Of a stretch of 64,000 nt of DNA, positions 43,247-52,774 are shown piece by piece. The stretch covers positions 62,001 through 126,000 of the forward strand of contig CALKER010000004.1 in NCBI GenBank assembly GCA_938084835.1, given 5' to 3'. The notes beneath the pieces were generated by a model, which saw nothing but the letters and a program-made list of their open reading frames with translations, was not told where the DNA came from and did not search any database. Position 1 is the first letter of the stretch, and every line of letters starts with the position of its first letter. A program made the position numbers and the translations under genes. Source of the stretch: an uncultured Thermoguttaceae bacterium. Lineage in GTDB: Bacteria; Planctomycetota; Planctomycetia; Pirellulales; Thermoguttaceae.

Positions 43247-44617
43247 CGCAGTTCGTCCACCAGAGGATTTCGACCTCAAATGGGCCTTGGTAATCTTCAA
43301 CTTGTCCCTGTACCTTGGAGTACCGCAGTGGCGTGATGGCACTCCTTCTTCATGTCCCAAAAGAAGGATTATGTCCTCCTACCGCACGCGGCCCGGGTGG
43401 TAAGGCCGTGCCTTCAGGTCCGCTGAAGCGTTTCTCGAAGCGCCCGTTTCGTCGACCCCGCCTGCGACCTAAAACCACGGGTTTTGGTGCACCTAATACC
43501 TCCTTTTTTGTGGTATAGCTCCACCTTATGGCGGTGTGTCAACGGCTTGGGTTGGTGAACCAAGTAATTCTGCGCAATATTTATCGCCATACCAAGTGCA
43601 CAAATGCCAGACATATTTGAAGAACACTTCTTGGGTGTCGAGAAGATAGGGAAAATAGCAGTTCTAGGGAAAAGCAAGCCAGGAAACCAATTGATTGAAT
43701 TCGACACAAAAATTGGACCGGCCGGGAAAATCGATACGCTCCCGATATCCTTTGTGATCTGCGTGACTCTTAGGGCTGATATACTCCTGCGGATCTAATC
43801 GCCCTTCAAATAAGATACGAATGGGCCAGACGGGCAAAAATTCAGTTTTAGTTTCAGCCCCACTGGATGGAATTCGCTTTCAAATGCTTACCGGGTCAAA
43901 CCGATCCCATTTCGCCTTAGCTCAGCGGAGGTACTGGATCCAAAAAATTCGCACAAGCCAAGAAGACCGACACTCTTGTTTCGATTGCCCGTGTCGGTTC
44001 TCTAGAGTGCTCTTGCGAGAAGTTGATCGAAACCCGGATTGCTGTCGTCAGTTTTTTTAGGAACGCAGCCGGTGAAAAAGTCCCCAAGGCGTAAGATCGG
44101 CAGGCATACTTATCCTGATCGGTAGAGTCTGTCTTACTGGGTTATTGCGGAATCGCGCGGCGATTTGTCTCAAGCTTCGGACAAAGCTTAATTCCCCCTA
44201 AATCCGTTTCTTGCCCAGTAAGTCCGCGGTCATTCACGCGCCCTTATGCCCGATGATTCCCGACATAAGTATTCGCAGCCGGGGTTTCCGGAAAGTCCGC
44301 CTCGTTGCCATACACCCATGCTGCGTATGGCCGAGCCATCTCGGTTAAACCTCCGATGCCGTCAGCACCTAGCACGCGGAAGAGCGGCCGAAGGTTTGAA
44401 TTCGCCTCAAGAAAGTGCTATTCTGGCAGAAAAACCCCCGCTATTGCACCTTAGGGAAAGTACGTTTTTATGGGGGGGAACGCCGTCCTACAAAGATGGG
44501 AACTATTTCGGGCCCAAGGGCGTTGTAGGATGATTTGGGAAGCGAACATGGGCCCGCGCGAGTAAGCCAAAAAAGGGTTCGATTCAAATGGAACCAAAAT
44601 TTAGGAGAGGCAAAGTG
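43247..44617. other. Long spacer between divergent glgP and the ThuA operon
   Basis: About 1.37 kb with no supported ORF. Short open frames (43821-44060, 44246-44533) show no family resemblance. No tRNA, riboswitch or T-tailed terminator is evident. Both flanking promoters must lie here. Confidence 0.45.
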
Positions 44618-46246
44618 ATGAAGCACCATGAGATTACCCGCAAAAATGGGCGACTTGCGCTTGGGTGTTTTGCGCCCCTGGTATTAAGCGCGATCGTGCT
44701 CGGCGGCAGTATCCTGGCCCCCGGAAGGGTCTGCTTTGCCGAGGAAGAAGGATTTGTGCCAATTTTCAACGGAAAAAACCTTGAGGGCTGGGATGGCGAC
44801 CCCGCCTTGTGGCGGGTGGAAGATGGCGCCATAACCGGTGAGACCACACCGGAGACTCGATTGAAACAAAACACCTTTCTCATTTGGCGGCAGGGGGAGG
44901 TAGACGATTTCATCTTGCGATTCGAGTACCGGATATTCGGAGGAAACAGCGGTTTGCAGTACCGCAGCTTTGAACATCCGGAAAAATGGGGCAAATGGGT
45001 GGTTGGGGGGTACCAGGCCGATTTTGAAGCCGGTGATCGCTACTCCGGCATTTTGTATGGCGAGAGATTCCGGGGCATTTTGGCCGATCGCGGGCAAAAG
45101 ACCGTGATCGGAGAAGACCACAAACCGCGGGTCGTGGAAAAATTCGCCGAGCCAGCGGAGTTACAGGCAGCTATTCGAAAAGAGGATTGGAACGAGTATG
45201 AAGTTATCGCGCAGGGTTACCATTTCATCCACAAAATTAATGGCCAATTGATGTGCGAAGCCACAGACAACGACACCACGATGCGGCGGCGAAGCGGCCT
45301 TTTGGCTTTCCAGCTGCATGTGGGACCGCCCATGAAAGTTCAAGTGCGAAACGTCCGTTTGAAACGACTCCCTTTGTCGGACCGAAAGAAGATCGTTTTC
45401 ATTGCTGGACGTCCGAGTCATGGCTTTGCCTCCCATGAGCATAACGCCGGATGTTTACTGCTAGCCAAATGCCTCAACGAAAGCGGATTACCCGTTCACG
45501 CTGTGGTGTATCGCAACGGTTGGCCGGCTGATCCCACCGCTTTGGACAATGCCGATGCTGTCGTGATCTTCTCCGATGGTGGTGGAGGGCACCCGGCTTT
45601 ACCCCACTTGGCCAAGCTCGATGCCCTGGCTAAGCGTGGTGTGGGAATCGCCATGCTCCACTATGCCGTGGAAGTCCCCAAAGGGGAGCCCGGAAATTAC
45701 TTCCTCGATTGGATTGGCGGTTACTTTGAGACGTGGTGGTCGGTCAACCCGTTTTGGAAGGCCAAGTTCGAATCATTTCCCGATCATCCCGTCACTCGGG
45801 GTGTCCAACCGTTCGAAATTGAGGATGAGTGGTACTATCACATGCGATTCCGCGAAAACATGGAAGGGGTTACGCCGGTCCTAACCGCCATTCCGCCCGA
45901 TAGTACTCGGGAACGCCCCGACGGTCCTCATAGTGGTAACCCGGTTGTGCGCGCCCGCAAGGGTATGGCAGAACATGTGGCATGGGTGTACCAGCGTCCC
46001 GACGGAGGGCGGGGATTCGGATTTACCGGTGGTCATTGGCACTGGAATTGGGCAAACGATAGCTTCCGTACCCTGGTGCTCAATGCTCTTGTGTGGATCA
46101 CCGGCCTGGATGTGCCGGAAGGTGGTGTACCATCACGAACACCCAGTGTTGATGAATTACTGGAGAATCAAGACTTCCAGCCGCCAGCAAATTTCGACCG
46201 AAAGGCGATCGAAAGGCTAATTCAAAGCTGGAAGGAAGCACAATAA
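44618..46246 (+). CDS. Secreted DUF1080 - ThuA fusion protein
   Basis: Exported two-domain protein probably acting on carbohydrates. Seen: 542 residues; a signal peptide (about 1-42, ending VCFA). Then a DUF1080 (3-keto-disaccharide hydrolase-type) concanavalin-like domain, opening FVPIFNGKNLEGWDGD and containing GGNSGLQYRS (about 45-255). Last, a ThuA-like, glutamine-amidotransferase-fold domain from KIVFIAGRPSHGFASHEHNAG to VLNALVWITGLDVP (about 262-505) with FSDGGGGHP and GGHWHWNW. ThuA proteins lack the catalytic cysteine of true amidotransferases. Start: ATG at 44618 with AGGAGAGG 7 nt upstream; an earlier ATG at 44588 is less likely. It is 68 nt before the next gene, so likely first in a three-gene transcript. 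Confidence 0.88.
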   Translation: MKHHEITRKNGRLALGCFAPLVLSAIVLGGSILAPGRVCFAEEEGFVPIFNGKNLEGWDGDPALWRVEDGAITGETTPETRLKQNTFLIWRQGEVDDFILRFEYRIFGGNSGLQYRSFEHPEKWGKWVVGGYQADFEAGDRYSGILYGERFRGILADRGQKTVIGEDHKPRVVEKFAEPAELQAAIRKEDWNEYEVIAQGYHFIHKINGQLMCEATDNDTTMRRRSGLLAFQLHVGPPMKVQVRNVRLKRLPLSDRKKIVFIAGRPSHGFASHEHNAGCLLLAKCLNESGLPVHAVVYRNGWPADPTALDNADAVVIFSDGGGGHPALPHLAKLDALAKRGVGIAMLHYAVEVPKGEPGNYFLDWIGGYFETWWSVNPFWKAKFESFPDHPVTRGVQPFEIEDEWYYHMRFRENMEGVTPVLTAIPPDSTRERPDGPHSGNPVVRARKGMAEHVAWVYQRPDGGRGFGFTGGHWHWNWANDSFRTLVLNALVWITGLDVPEGGVPSRTPSVDELLENQDFQPPANFDRKAIERLIQSWKEAQ

Positions 46247-46314
46247 ATTCGAGCTGAAAAGCGACTCAACCCTTTTACCCGCGCCGTCTGCTGGGCAAGG
46301 GAAAGCAATATCTT

Positions 46315-49300
46315 GTGCGACTATCGGGGATTCACGTGGGCAACCAAGTGCTGTTTACAATTCGCTGCACCACGTGCTCGGTGCTGCTTCAGGTCCGAAG
46401 TGAAGCAGCCATTGGCCAGCTACTGATCTGCCCAAAATGCGGTTGCCTGGTCAAAGTGGAACCTCCCCCAGGGTGGCAGCCGATGACATCGGGGTCCGCT
46501 CCGCCGGAAAGCAGCGGGGCGACTTCTAACGCCGAATTGGTCACCAACGCCCAAAAAGTCAGCTCGCAAAAACCTCTCCCGGAGCGAAGCCCACCCGGAA
46601 AGGCCTCTGGCGAGGGATCGACGGGGCGGCAACCGCCATCTCATGAAGGCCCGGGTGTGTCAACTGCTTCGGCTGACGATGCGCCGCTTTCTGCAGAAGA
46701 TCCCTCATGGGCCGGATCTTCCGTTTCCATGGGTCGCCCCCGTGTCATGAAGCACGTGGGGACGCCGGTGGCCACCGGAGAAACTTCTGGCAGAAGCGAA
46801 ACCGGCGACCGCGCCGATAGTGTCGAGACCTTAAGTGCCGGGCCACTAGGAGTTGGTGCGAGAAGTTCTACGCGCAGCGGGGAAATGGTCACGGGCGATG
46901 AGCGACCCCCGATGGCCATTAAACCGAAGCAAAAATTCTCCGCTGCGGCAGCCGAAGCTTTCACCCTTTCGGGCGAAGGCTTCGCAACCCCACCAGAAAC
47001 TCCCACCACGGCGGCCAGGTGGCTGCCTTGGACCGCAGTCTTAGGAAGCGGCGTTTTAATCGCGGCACTCTGCGTAGTCCTTTGGGTTGCCTTAAGTCCG
47101 CGGAAGTCCGTCGTCCCGCCCCAAGACGCCGTCGCTTCGGATAGCAATCGTGTGTCGCCCCCGCCTTCAGTGGGTACGACTGATGCCGAGGTGCCACCTG
47201 TCATGATGACCCCACCTTGGTGGCGAGATTTGGTCCCCCCACAAAGTCGGTTTTTTGTCTATGGCGACTTTCGCGTGCTACCGGCCACACAAATCTTCCC
47301 CCTGCTCGCCGAGTTTGGGGGCACCGCATGGGAAGAATGCTTCCAGGTAGCCCTGCAGGAATTGCGACTTCACCCCGAGGCACTTGGGGAGGCGGTGTGG
47401 GCGCGTGGTGATTTCGATACAAAGCACCCGGGTATAATTGCGATCAAATTGCTCCCCAAGCACAGTGCGAAGGGGCTTGCAGTCCGAGGCCAGGAAACCG
47501 ATTTTTCTCTTTTTGGAACGGTTTTTCGCTACGATCCTGCCTCCCGATGGTTGCACCCCTTCGGAGTGCCAGAGAGTTCTTTGGTCATTACGGGGGAGCG
47601 CCAGTTACTGGAGGAGCTCGGTCGCCGCCTGGGAATAAATATTCCGTTTGAAAGCGCCATTTTCGATCGGCTCTGGAAACAACTCCCTAGTGATGTGGTG
47701 GGAGCGGCTGCAATCGATGTAGGCTCGCTCCGGCAGTCCGGTTGGGAGTCGCCCATATGGATCATGGATGTGTGGCCTGAAGTCGCGCCCGCTTGGCGAG
47801 TCGTTTGCCAGATACCCACTGGGATTGTCACTTTTTACCGCGATAAGCCGCAGCCGCTGTGGCAGGTAGGTCTTTTGTGCCCTTCCGCGACTGCTGCCGC
47901 TCAATTCGCAGAGGCTTTCACCACGCTTGTCAAGTTCGCCCACGAGCGGTTGAAAGAGTTAGCGGAGGGAGTGAGCTCCGGCGAGCTTCTGGAGTCCCAA
48001 GACACCGCGGGCCCCCGCAAGAGCGTTATATGGCTTACCATCTTAGGAGTAGTCGGGGCCATGAAAGGGGAAGTGGTGGAAGATTTCTTCTGGCTGCGCC
48101 TGAGTCCCCCCTCCGATGCATCTTTCCCATCAGAGGCCCATGGCCAGTGGCAAGAACGCCTCAAGGAGCAATGGCTGGCTGCGGGACTGATCGTGGATCG
48201 TAGTCATCACGAGACTTTCCAGCGGGCTTTAGGGGAATACCGAGGAAAATTTGGACACTTCCCTCCTGGGGTGGGTGGCGCGGCCCTCTTGCCTCCGGAA
48301 ACTCGACTGAGTTGGATGGCGTTACTGTTGCCCCACCTGGGCCTGGCAGACTGGTATAACGAGCTCCATTTTGGCTTTTCGTGGAATAGCGCCCAGAATC
48401 GGCCGGTGACGCAAAGGGAACTAGCCCCAGCAATCAACCCTAGCCTGGGGGATCGTCGCCGGGTTGAAGGGTTCCCGGTCACCCATTACGTGGGTGTAGG
48501 CGGTGTGGGAGCTGATGCCCCTATGCTGCCGGAGTCACATCCGCGGGCCGGAGTGTTCGGTTACAATCGCAAGCTTCGGCTGGAAGATATTCCTGATGGA
48601 GCTTCGAACACGGCGGCAATCTTTGGTGTTTACGATCGCTTGGGTCCCTGGGCCGCCGGCGGCTTGTCGACTCTTCGGCCGCTGACGACACCTCCATATG
48701 TCAACGGACCGGACGGGTTTGGAAGCGGACAGCCCTCCGGCATGCTCATGGCCATGGCCGACGGTTCGGTGCGGTTTATCTCTGCAAGTGTCGATCCGCA
48801 AGTTCTCGAACAGCTGGCTGCTATCGCCGACGGTGCTCCCCGAGAGATCGATCTTGTGGCAAAGACGGCACCGGTTCCAACCCGCATTGAGGCAGTATCT
48901 CAGGTTTCAATGCAGGGTTGGGACGGTGGTGTCGCGGGGCAGAAGTCACCTTCTGTTGCAGGTGGGCCGGGACTTACCGCAGATCCAAAAGCTCCTTCGG
49001 TCCCTCAGGGTGAAGTCGGCCGTTCACACAGCGGCGCCGGCGGTTCCCCCGGAACTCCCGCCGATCAACTGGCAGCCGTTAGGCTTGCTGCCCGACTAGG
49101 GGGACTTCGGGCGTCTGCGGTCTGCCTAGCCGACGCCGTGCGAACTGTGGGCCAATTGGCGAACGTCCCTGTAAGCTTCGATTTCGAAGCGATAAGCGCC
49201 CTGGGAATAAGTATCTTGACTCGTGTGGAAGTTACGGTTCCCGCCGAGACATTCGAATCCGCACTGCACGAGCTTGTCCGTACGGCGGGACTTGCGCTTG

Positions 49301-50166
49301 TCGTAGATAGCGGCCAGGTGGTGGTTACCGTGCCTGCGGATTATCGGACCAAGCTTTTGGTGAAACGGCACAATGTAAGCGACATTTTGGCGGCAAGCGG
49401 AACCGCCCAAGATTTAGAAAATCTCGTGGTGAGCTTTGTTGCACCGGAGAGCTGGAAGAGCAACGGTGGGCAGGCCACCCTTCGCTTGGAGGGGGACACC
49501 CTCGAGGTCGAACAAACCGAACTGGGTCACAGATTGATCCAAAGTTTTTTGGAGCGACTCCGCTTAGCCCGCCAACGCGCGTCCGGGAGCAAAATGACCA
49601 CAAAGCTCGAAACGGCTCGACCAATTTTGGCCAAAACGGTCTCTGTCAACTTTTTTGAGCAAACACCCTTGACGAGAATCCTTGGGGAATTAGAACGCCA
49701 AACCGGGGTGAAGCTTCTTGTCAACTGGCGATCGCTTTACCACGACGGGCTCGTGCCAGAACCTCGCGGTGTGTTATCGGTTCAGAACGAGTCGCTTGCG
49801 CAAGCCCTGGAGCAGCTGCTGTTGCCTTTGGGACTGGGTTACCGAGTGGTGGAGCCACAAGTAATGGAGATCGCTACACGGAAGTTTTTGGGTTCGGTGC
49901 TCGAAGTTGAGTTTTACCCGGTGGGCGATCTCTTGCAGGTGTTGGCGCAAGAGCATGGCTCTCGCGAGGCAGCCGAGGAAGTGCTCCTTGAGGCGATCTC
50001 CGATCAGGTGGAAGGCCAGAGCTGGGCCGATGCCGGGGGACCTGCCCGACTGTTTTTGGAGAGGGTGTCCCAACATGTGATTGTTCTCCAATCGCAGTCG
50101 GTCCACAAAGAGCTAGAGGGGTTTTTCGCGCGATTTCGCTCCGAATGGTTGCATGACCGTTGGTAG
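46315..50166 (+). CDS. Zinc-ribbon / membrane / DUF1559-like / STN-like fusion protein
   Basis: Function unknown. Seen: 1283 residues. Order: a zinc ribbon (C18-x2-C21 and C39-x2-C42); a Pro/Ser/Gly-rich linker to about 235; one membrane helix (about 237-260); a region to about 630 of unclear fold. Next is a DUF1559-like domain (about 636-840) with the family-type TRLSWMALLLPHLG, DIPDGASNTAAIFGV and MAMADGSVRFIS; a linker; then two STN/secretin-N-like modules (about 935-1090 and 1115-1280) with NVPVSFDFEAI and QTGVKLLVNW. Known: DUF1559 is common in planctomycetes, usually behind a pilin-type N-terminus; here a cytoplasmic-type zinc ribbon and membrane anchor replace it. Start: GTG at 46315 or GTG at 46336. 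Inferred: inner membrane anchor with a large periplasmic part. The next gene begins 47 nt downstream. Confidence 0.8.
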   Translation: MRLSGIHVGNQVLFTIRCTTCSVLLQVRSEAAIGQLLICPKCGCLVKVEPPPGWQPMTSGSAPPESSGATSNAELVTNAQKVSSQKPLPERSPPGKASGEGSTGRQPPSHEGPGVSTASADDAPLSAEDPSWAGSSVSMGRPRVMKHVGTPVATGETSGRSETGDRADSVETLSAGPLGVGARSSTRSGEMVTGDERPPMAIKPKQKFSAAAAEAFTLSGEGFATPPETPTTAARWLPWTAVLGSGVLIAALCVVLWVALSPRKSVVPPQDAVASDSNRVSPPPSVGTTDAEVPPVMMTPPWWRDLVPPQSRFFVYGDFRVLPATQIFPLLAEFGGTAWEECFQVALQELRLHPEALGEAVWARGDFDTKHPGIIAIKLLPKHSAKGLAVRGQETDFSLFGTVFRYDPASRWLHPFGVPESSLVITGERQLLEELGRRLGINIPFESAIFDRLWKQLPSDVVGAAAIDVGSLRQSGWESPIWIMDVWPEVAPAWRVVCQIPTGIVTFYRDKPQPLWQVGLLCPSATAAAQFAEAFTTLVKFAHERLKELAEGVSSGELLESQDTAGPRKSVIWLTILGVVGAMKGEVVEDFFWLRLSPPSDASFPSEAHGQWQERLKEQWLAAGLIVDRSHHETFQRALGEYRGKFGHFPPGVGGAALLPPETRLSWMALLLPHLGLADWYNELHFGFSWNSAQNRPVTQRELAPAINPSLGDRRRVEGFPVTHYVGVGGVGADAPMLPESHPRAGVFGYNRKLRLEDIPDGASNTAAIFGVYDRLGPWAAGGLSTLRPLTTPPYVNGPDGFGSGQPSGMLMAMADGSVRFISASVDPQVLEQLAAIADGAPREIDLVAKTAPVPTRIEAVSQVSMQGWDGGVAGQKSPSVAGGPGLTADPKAPSVPQGEVGRSHSGAGGSPGTPADQLAAVRLAARLGGLRASAVCLADAVRTVGQLANVPVSFDFEAISALGISILTRVEVTVPAETFESALHELVRTAGLALVVDSGQVVVTVPADYRTKLLVKRHNVSDILAASGTAQDLENLVVSFVAPESWKSNGGQATLRLEGDTLEVEQTELGHRLIQSFLERLRLARQRASGSKMTTKLETARPILAKTVSVNFFEQTPLTRILGELERQTGVKLLVNWRSLYHDGLVPEPRGVLSVQNESLAQALEQLLLPLGLGYRVVEPQVMEIATRKFLGSVLEVEFYPVGDLLQVLAQEHGSREAAEEVLLEAISDQVEGQSWADAGGPARLFLERVSQHVIVLQSQSVHKELEGFFARFRSEWLHDRW

Positions 50167-50213
50167 CCAAAGTTTCCATGGGTCATCAAGAATGCAGGAT
50201 TGACTGAGGACTG

Positions 50214-52040
50214 ATGACGTCAACAAACGGTCCTTCTCCGGCAGACTTCCAAAACGACCAGATGCACCCGCACGGCTCTGAGAAAGCCTCAGGCAGTGGA
50301 GGGGGTCGTAGTGAACAGTACCAATCGGAGAGTATCGGGCGCGAGCCTGGGCAGTTAGCCCGAGGTTTAAATCCGCGGCGAATGCCGGAGCCGCCCCCTG
50401 CGACTGTTTCGCCGGGCATGGCGTTGTCCTCAGCAGCATCTGAGCCAAGAGGAAGCACCCGGCCGGGAGTCCCCCCGGACTTCTCCCGCATGAGGGGGCC
50501 TGCGACTCAAGGAGCTCGCCCGCAAGGTTCGGCGCCCCCTATCCAGCCAACAGCAAAGCGGGGGCAGCGGGCTACTGTGTCAACACAAGGAGAAGAAAAC
50601 AATGGGGAAACCCAAGAGGAAGAGGCTTGGTTGGATCGGCTCCTCTTGGGAGCCCCGCCTTGGCTTATCAGCGCCATTGTCCATTCGGTTCTTCTACTCA
50701 TTCTTGCTTTACTGATACTCCCGCCATTGCGACGAACAACGGTCGAGCTGGAAACCGTCTGGGCGGAGTCGCTGGGCGAGCAGTTGGAGGTGGATACTTT
50801 CCTTGCCGGCACTGGTCACGAATTAGAGCAGGAACCCGTATTGACGCCCGAGGATCTTCTTCCGGTGGAAGATCCCTTTGCCGCTCCTCCGGACGTTCCA
50901 GTGACCGCATATGCCGGAACTCATGCCACATCTCTCACGGAGGCGCCACAAATCGGTTTGGCGCTTGCCGGTCGGGAGGAAGGGATGAAGAAGGCCCTTC
51001 TTGCCGCTTACGGAGGTACCGCTACTACCGAGGCAGCAGTGATGCGGGGCTTGCAATGGCTTGCGCGTCAACAGGCGCGGGATGGCTCGTGGAGTTTGTG
51101 CGGGCCTTATTCCAACGGAGTCCGCCCCGATTGGGAAAACAAAGTGGCAGCTACCGCCATGGCTCTCATCGCCTTCCAGGGTGCAGGCATGACTCACCGC
51201 CGTGGCCAATTCCGGCCCCATGTCGAACGCGGGTGGAAATGGCTTCTTTCCCAGCAGGATGAAAACGGCAACTTTTTTAGTGAGGGCCCATTCAACCATC
51301 GCTTTTACACAAACGGCCTCTGCGGAATTGCCTTGTGCGAAATCTATGGCATGACCCGCGACGAAACCTTCCGGGAACCCGCCGAACGACTCATCCGTTA
51401 TTTAGTTGAGTCTCAGAGCCCAGAAGGCGGATGGCGCTACAGCCCCCAGGCAGATAGCGATCTATCGGTAACCGGTTGGGTGCTCATGGCGTTGCAAAGT
51501 GCTCGTATGGCCGGGCTTAATCCGCCGGGCGACACGTTCCGCAAAATTGAACGTTTCCTTGATCGTGTCGCCCTCGACGGGGGAGCTCGCTACAGCTACC
51601 AGCGAGGCGACGAGCCGACACCGGCAATGACCGCTGAAGGCCTGCTCTGTCGTCAATACTTGGGATGGGCGCGAAACGACCCGCGACTGCTTCAAGGAGT
51701 CGCTTACCTCACCCAGCCGGAGAATTTAATCGACTATCAAAACCCTAATGTTTACTACTGGTACTACGCCACTCAGGTATGCCACCATATGGAGGGTGAA
51801 GCGTGGCGGAAATGGAATGAACGGATGCGACAAGCCGTTCCCGCCCACCAGGTTACATCCGGACCAGAAGCCGGTAGCTGGGATCCCATGAAGCCTTTTC
51901 CTGATACCTGGGCGGAGCACGGCGGTCGGTTGTACGTCACCTGTCTTTCCATCTACATGTTGGAGGTCTACTACCGACACCTTCCGCTATACACCAATGT
52001 CTTTACCCTCCTCGGGGCGGAAGCACAAAATCCCCGCTGA
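50214..52040 (+). CDS. Membrane-anchored alpha/alpha-toroid (prenyltransferase/squalene-cyclase-like) protein
   Basis: Function unknown. Seen: 608 residues; a disordered hydrophilic N-terminal region (1-140), one membrane helix (about 149-171, PPWLISAIVHSVLLLILALL), an acidic linker, then an alpha/alpha-toroid domain (about 265-595) with repeats of the form GLQWLARQQARDGSW, GWKWLLSQQDENGNF and LIRYLVESQSPEGGW. These repeats are of the squalene-cyclase/prenyltransferase/complement type. The acidic cyclase motif DxDDT is not evident, so a binding role rather than cyclisation is likely. Start: ATG at 50214 with GAGG 6 nt upstream. It follows the zinc-ribbon fusion protein by 47 nt. Confidence 0.82.
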   Translation: MTSTNGPSPADFQNDQMHPHGSEKASGSGGGRSEQYQSESIGREPGQLARGLNPRRMPEPPPATVSPGMALSSAASEPRGSTRPGVPPDFSRMRGPATQGARPQGSAPPIQPTAKRGQRATVSTQGEENNGETQEEEAWLDRLLLGAPPWLISAIVHSVLLLILALLILPPLRRTTVELETVWAESLGEQLEVDTFLAGTGHELEQEPVLTPEDLLPVEDPFAAPPDVPVTAYAGTHATSLTEAPQIGLALAGREEGMKKALLAAYGGTATTEAAVMRGLQWLARQQARDGSWSLCGPYSNGVRPDWENKVAATAMALIAFQGAGMTHRRGQFRPHVERGWKWLLSQQDENGNFFSEGPFNHRFYTNGLCGIALCEIYGMTRDETFREPAERLIRYLVESQSPEGGWRYSPQADSDLSVTGWVLMALQSARMAGLNPPGDTFRKIERFLDRVALDGGARYSYQRGDEPTPAMTAEGLLCRQYLGWARNDPRLLQGVAYLTQPENLIDYQNPNVYYWYYATQVCHHMEGEAWRKWNERMRQAVPAHQVTSGPEAGSWDPMKPFPDTWAEHGGRLYVTCLSIYMLEVYYRHLPLYTNVFTLLGAEAQNPR

Positions 52041-52774
52041 GCCAGCAGAAATTCAACTACTTTCCCCAGAAACGAAATATGGGAGCTTAGCCCTAGGGTC
52101 TATATCCGAAGAGTTAGGCCCGAGCCGGTAAGGCCACCACAGATAGCTCGCGAAGATTTACTACGGTAGCCTCTTCGGAACGTCGCCCGCACAAATTTAC
52201 AAATCTCGGGGTGTAGCCGCCGCTGGTGATGGTTGGCCTGGGCGGGATCTCCTATGCTTCCAATTAGGGCTCGTCCTTCAATAAAACGGATTCGTACATC
52301 GCCAAAAAAGATTCGTACTTCCACAATCCAACTGGCAACTGCAGAACAGGCCGGCTAGGGAAAAGAGGTCATCGCGTTGCGTCAGCGTTCCGATCAGTCA
52401 AAGAAGAAATACGAGACAGGAGCTCTACGCCACTTTTTCTGAACCAAAAACTAGCCTTCGGCCACAACTTGAAGAGACTAGGTTACCAGAAGGCGTTGTT
52501 ACCTTTAGGGAGCACCCCGGCAGAGAGTGCTTCTCAATTGTATGGGAAGCCATCCGCAATTACCTGGCCTTTGCCGGGGCGGGGAAACTCTTTATTCTGG
52601 CTTCTTCGCACGCTTTGGCGGTCCAAAGAAAATTGGTTGATCCTCACAACTACGGTGCCCCGGGTTGTCCCCACCTAGCCCAGGAAGAATCGCAATGTCA
52701 TTGGTTCTGTACCACCGCCGCGTCGTCTGACCATGGGAAAAGCTTTGCTTCCCGGGACTTATCCTCGTACTGGG
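52041..52774. other. Spacer between convergent genes
   Basis: 734 bases between the toroid protein and the converging enolase-superfamily gene. Short open frames (52100-52324, 52469-52678) show no resemblance to known proteins; nothing else recognised. Confidence 0.45.

Noticed and set aside
46420-47204. Minus-strand ORFs in the linker of the zinc-ribbon fusion protein
   Set aside because: Biased S/P/G composition mirrors the plus-strand linker; no independent signal.
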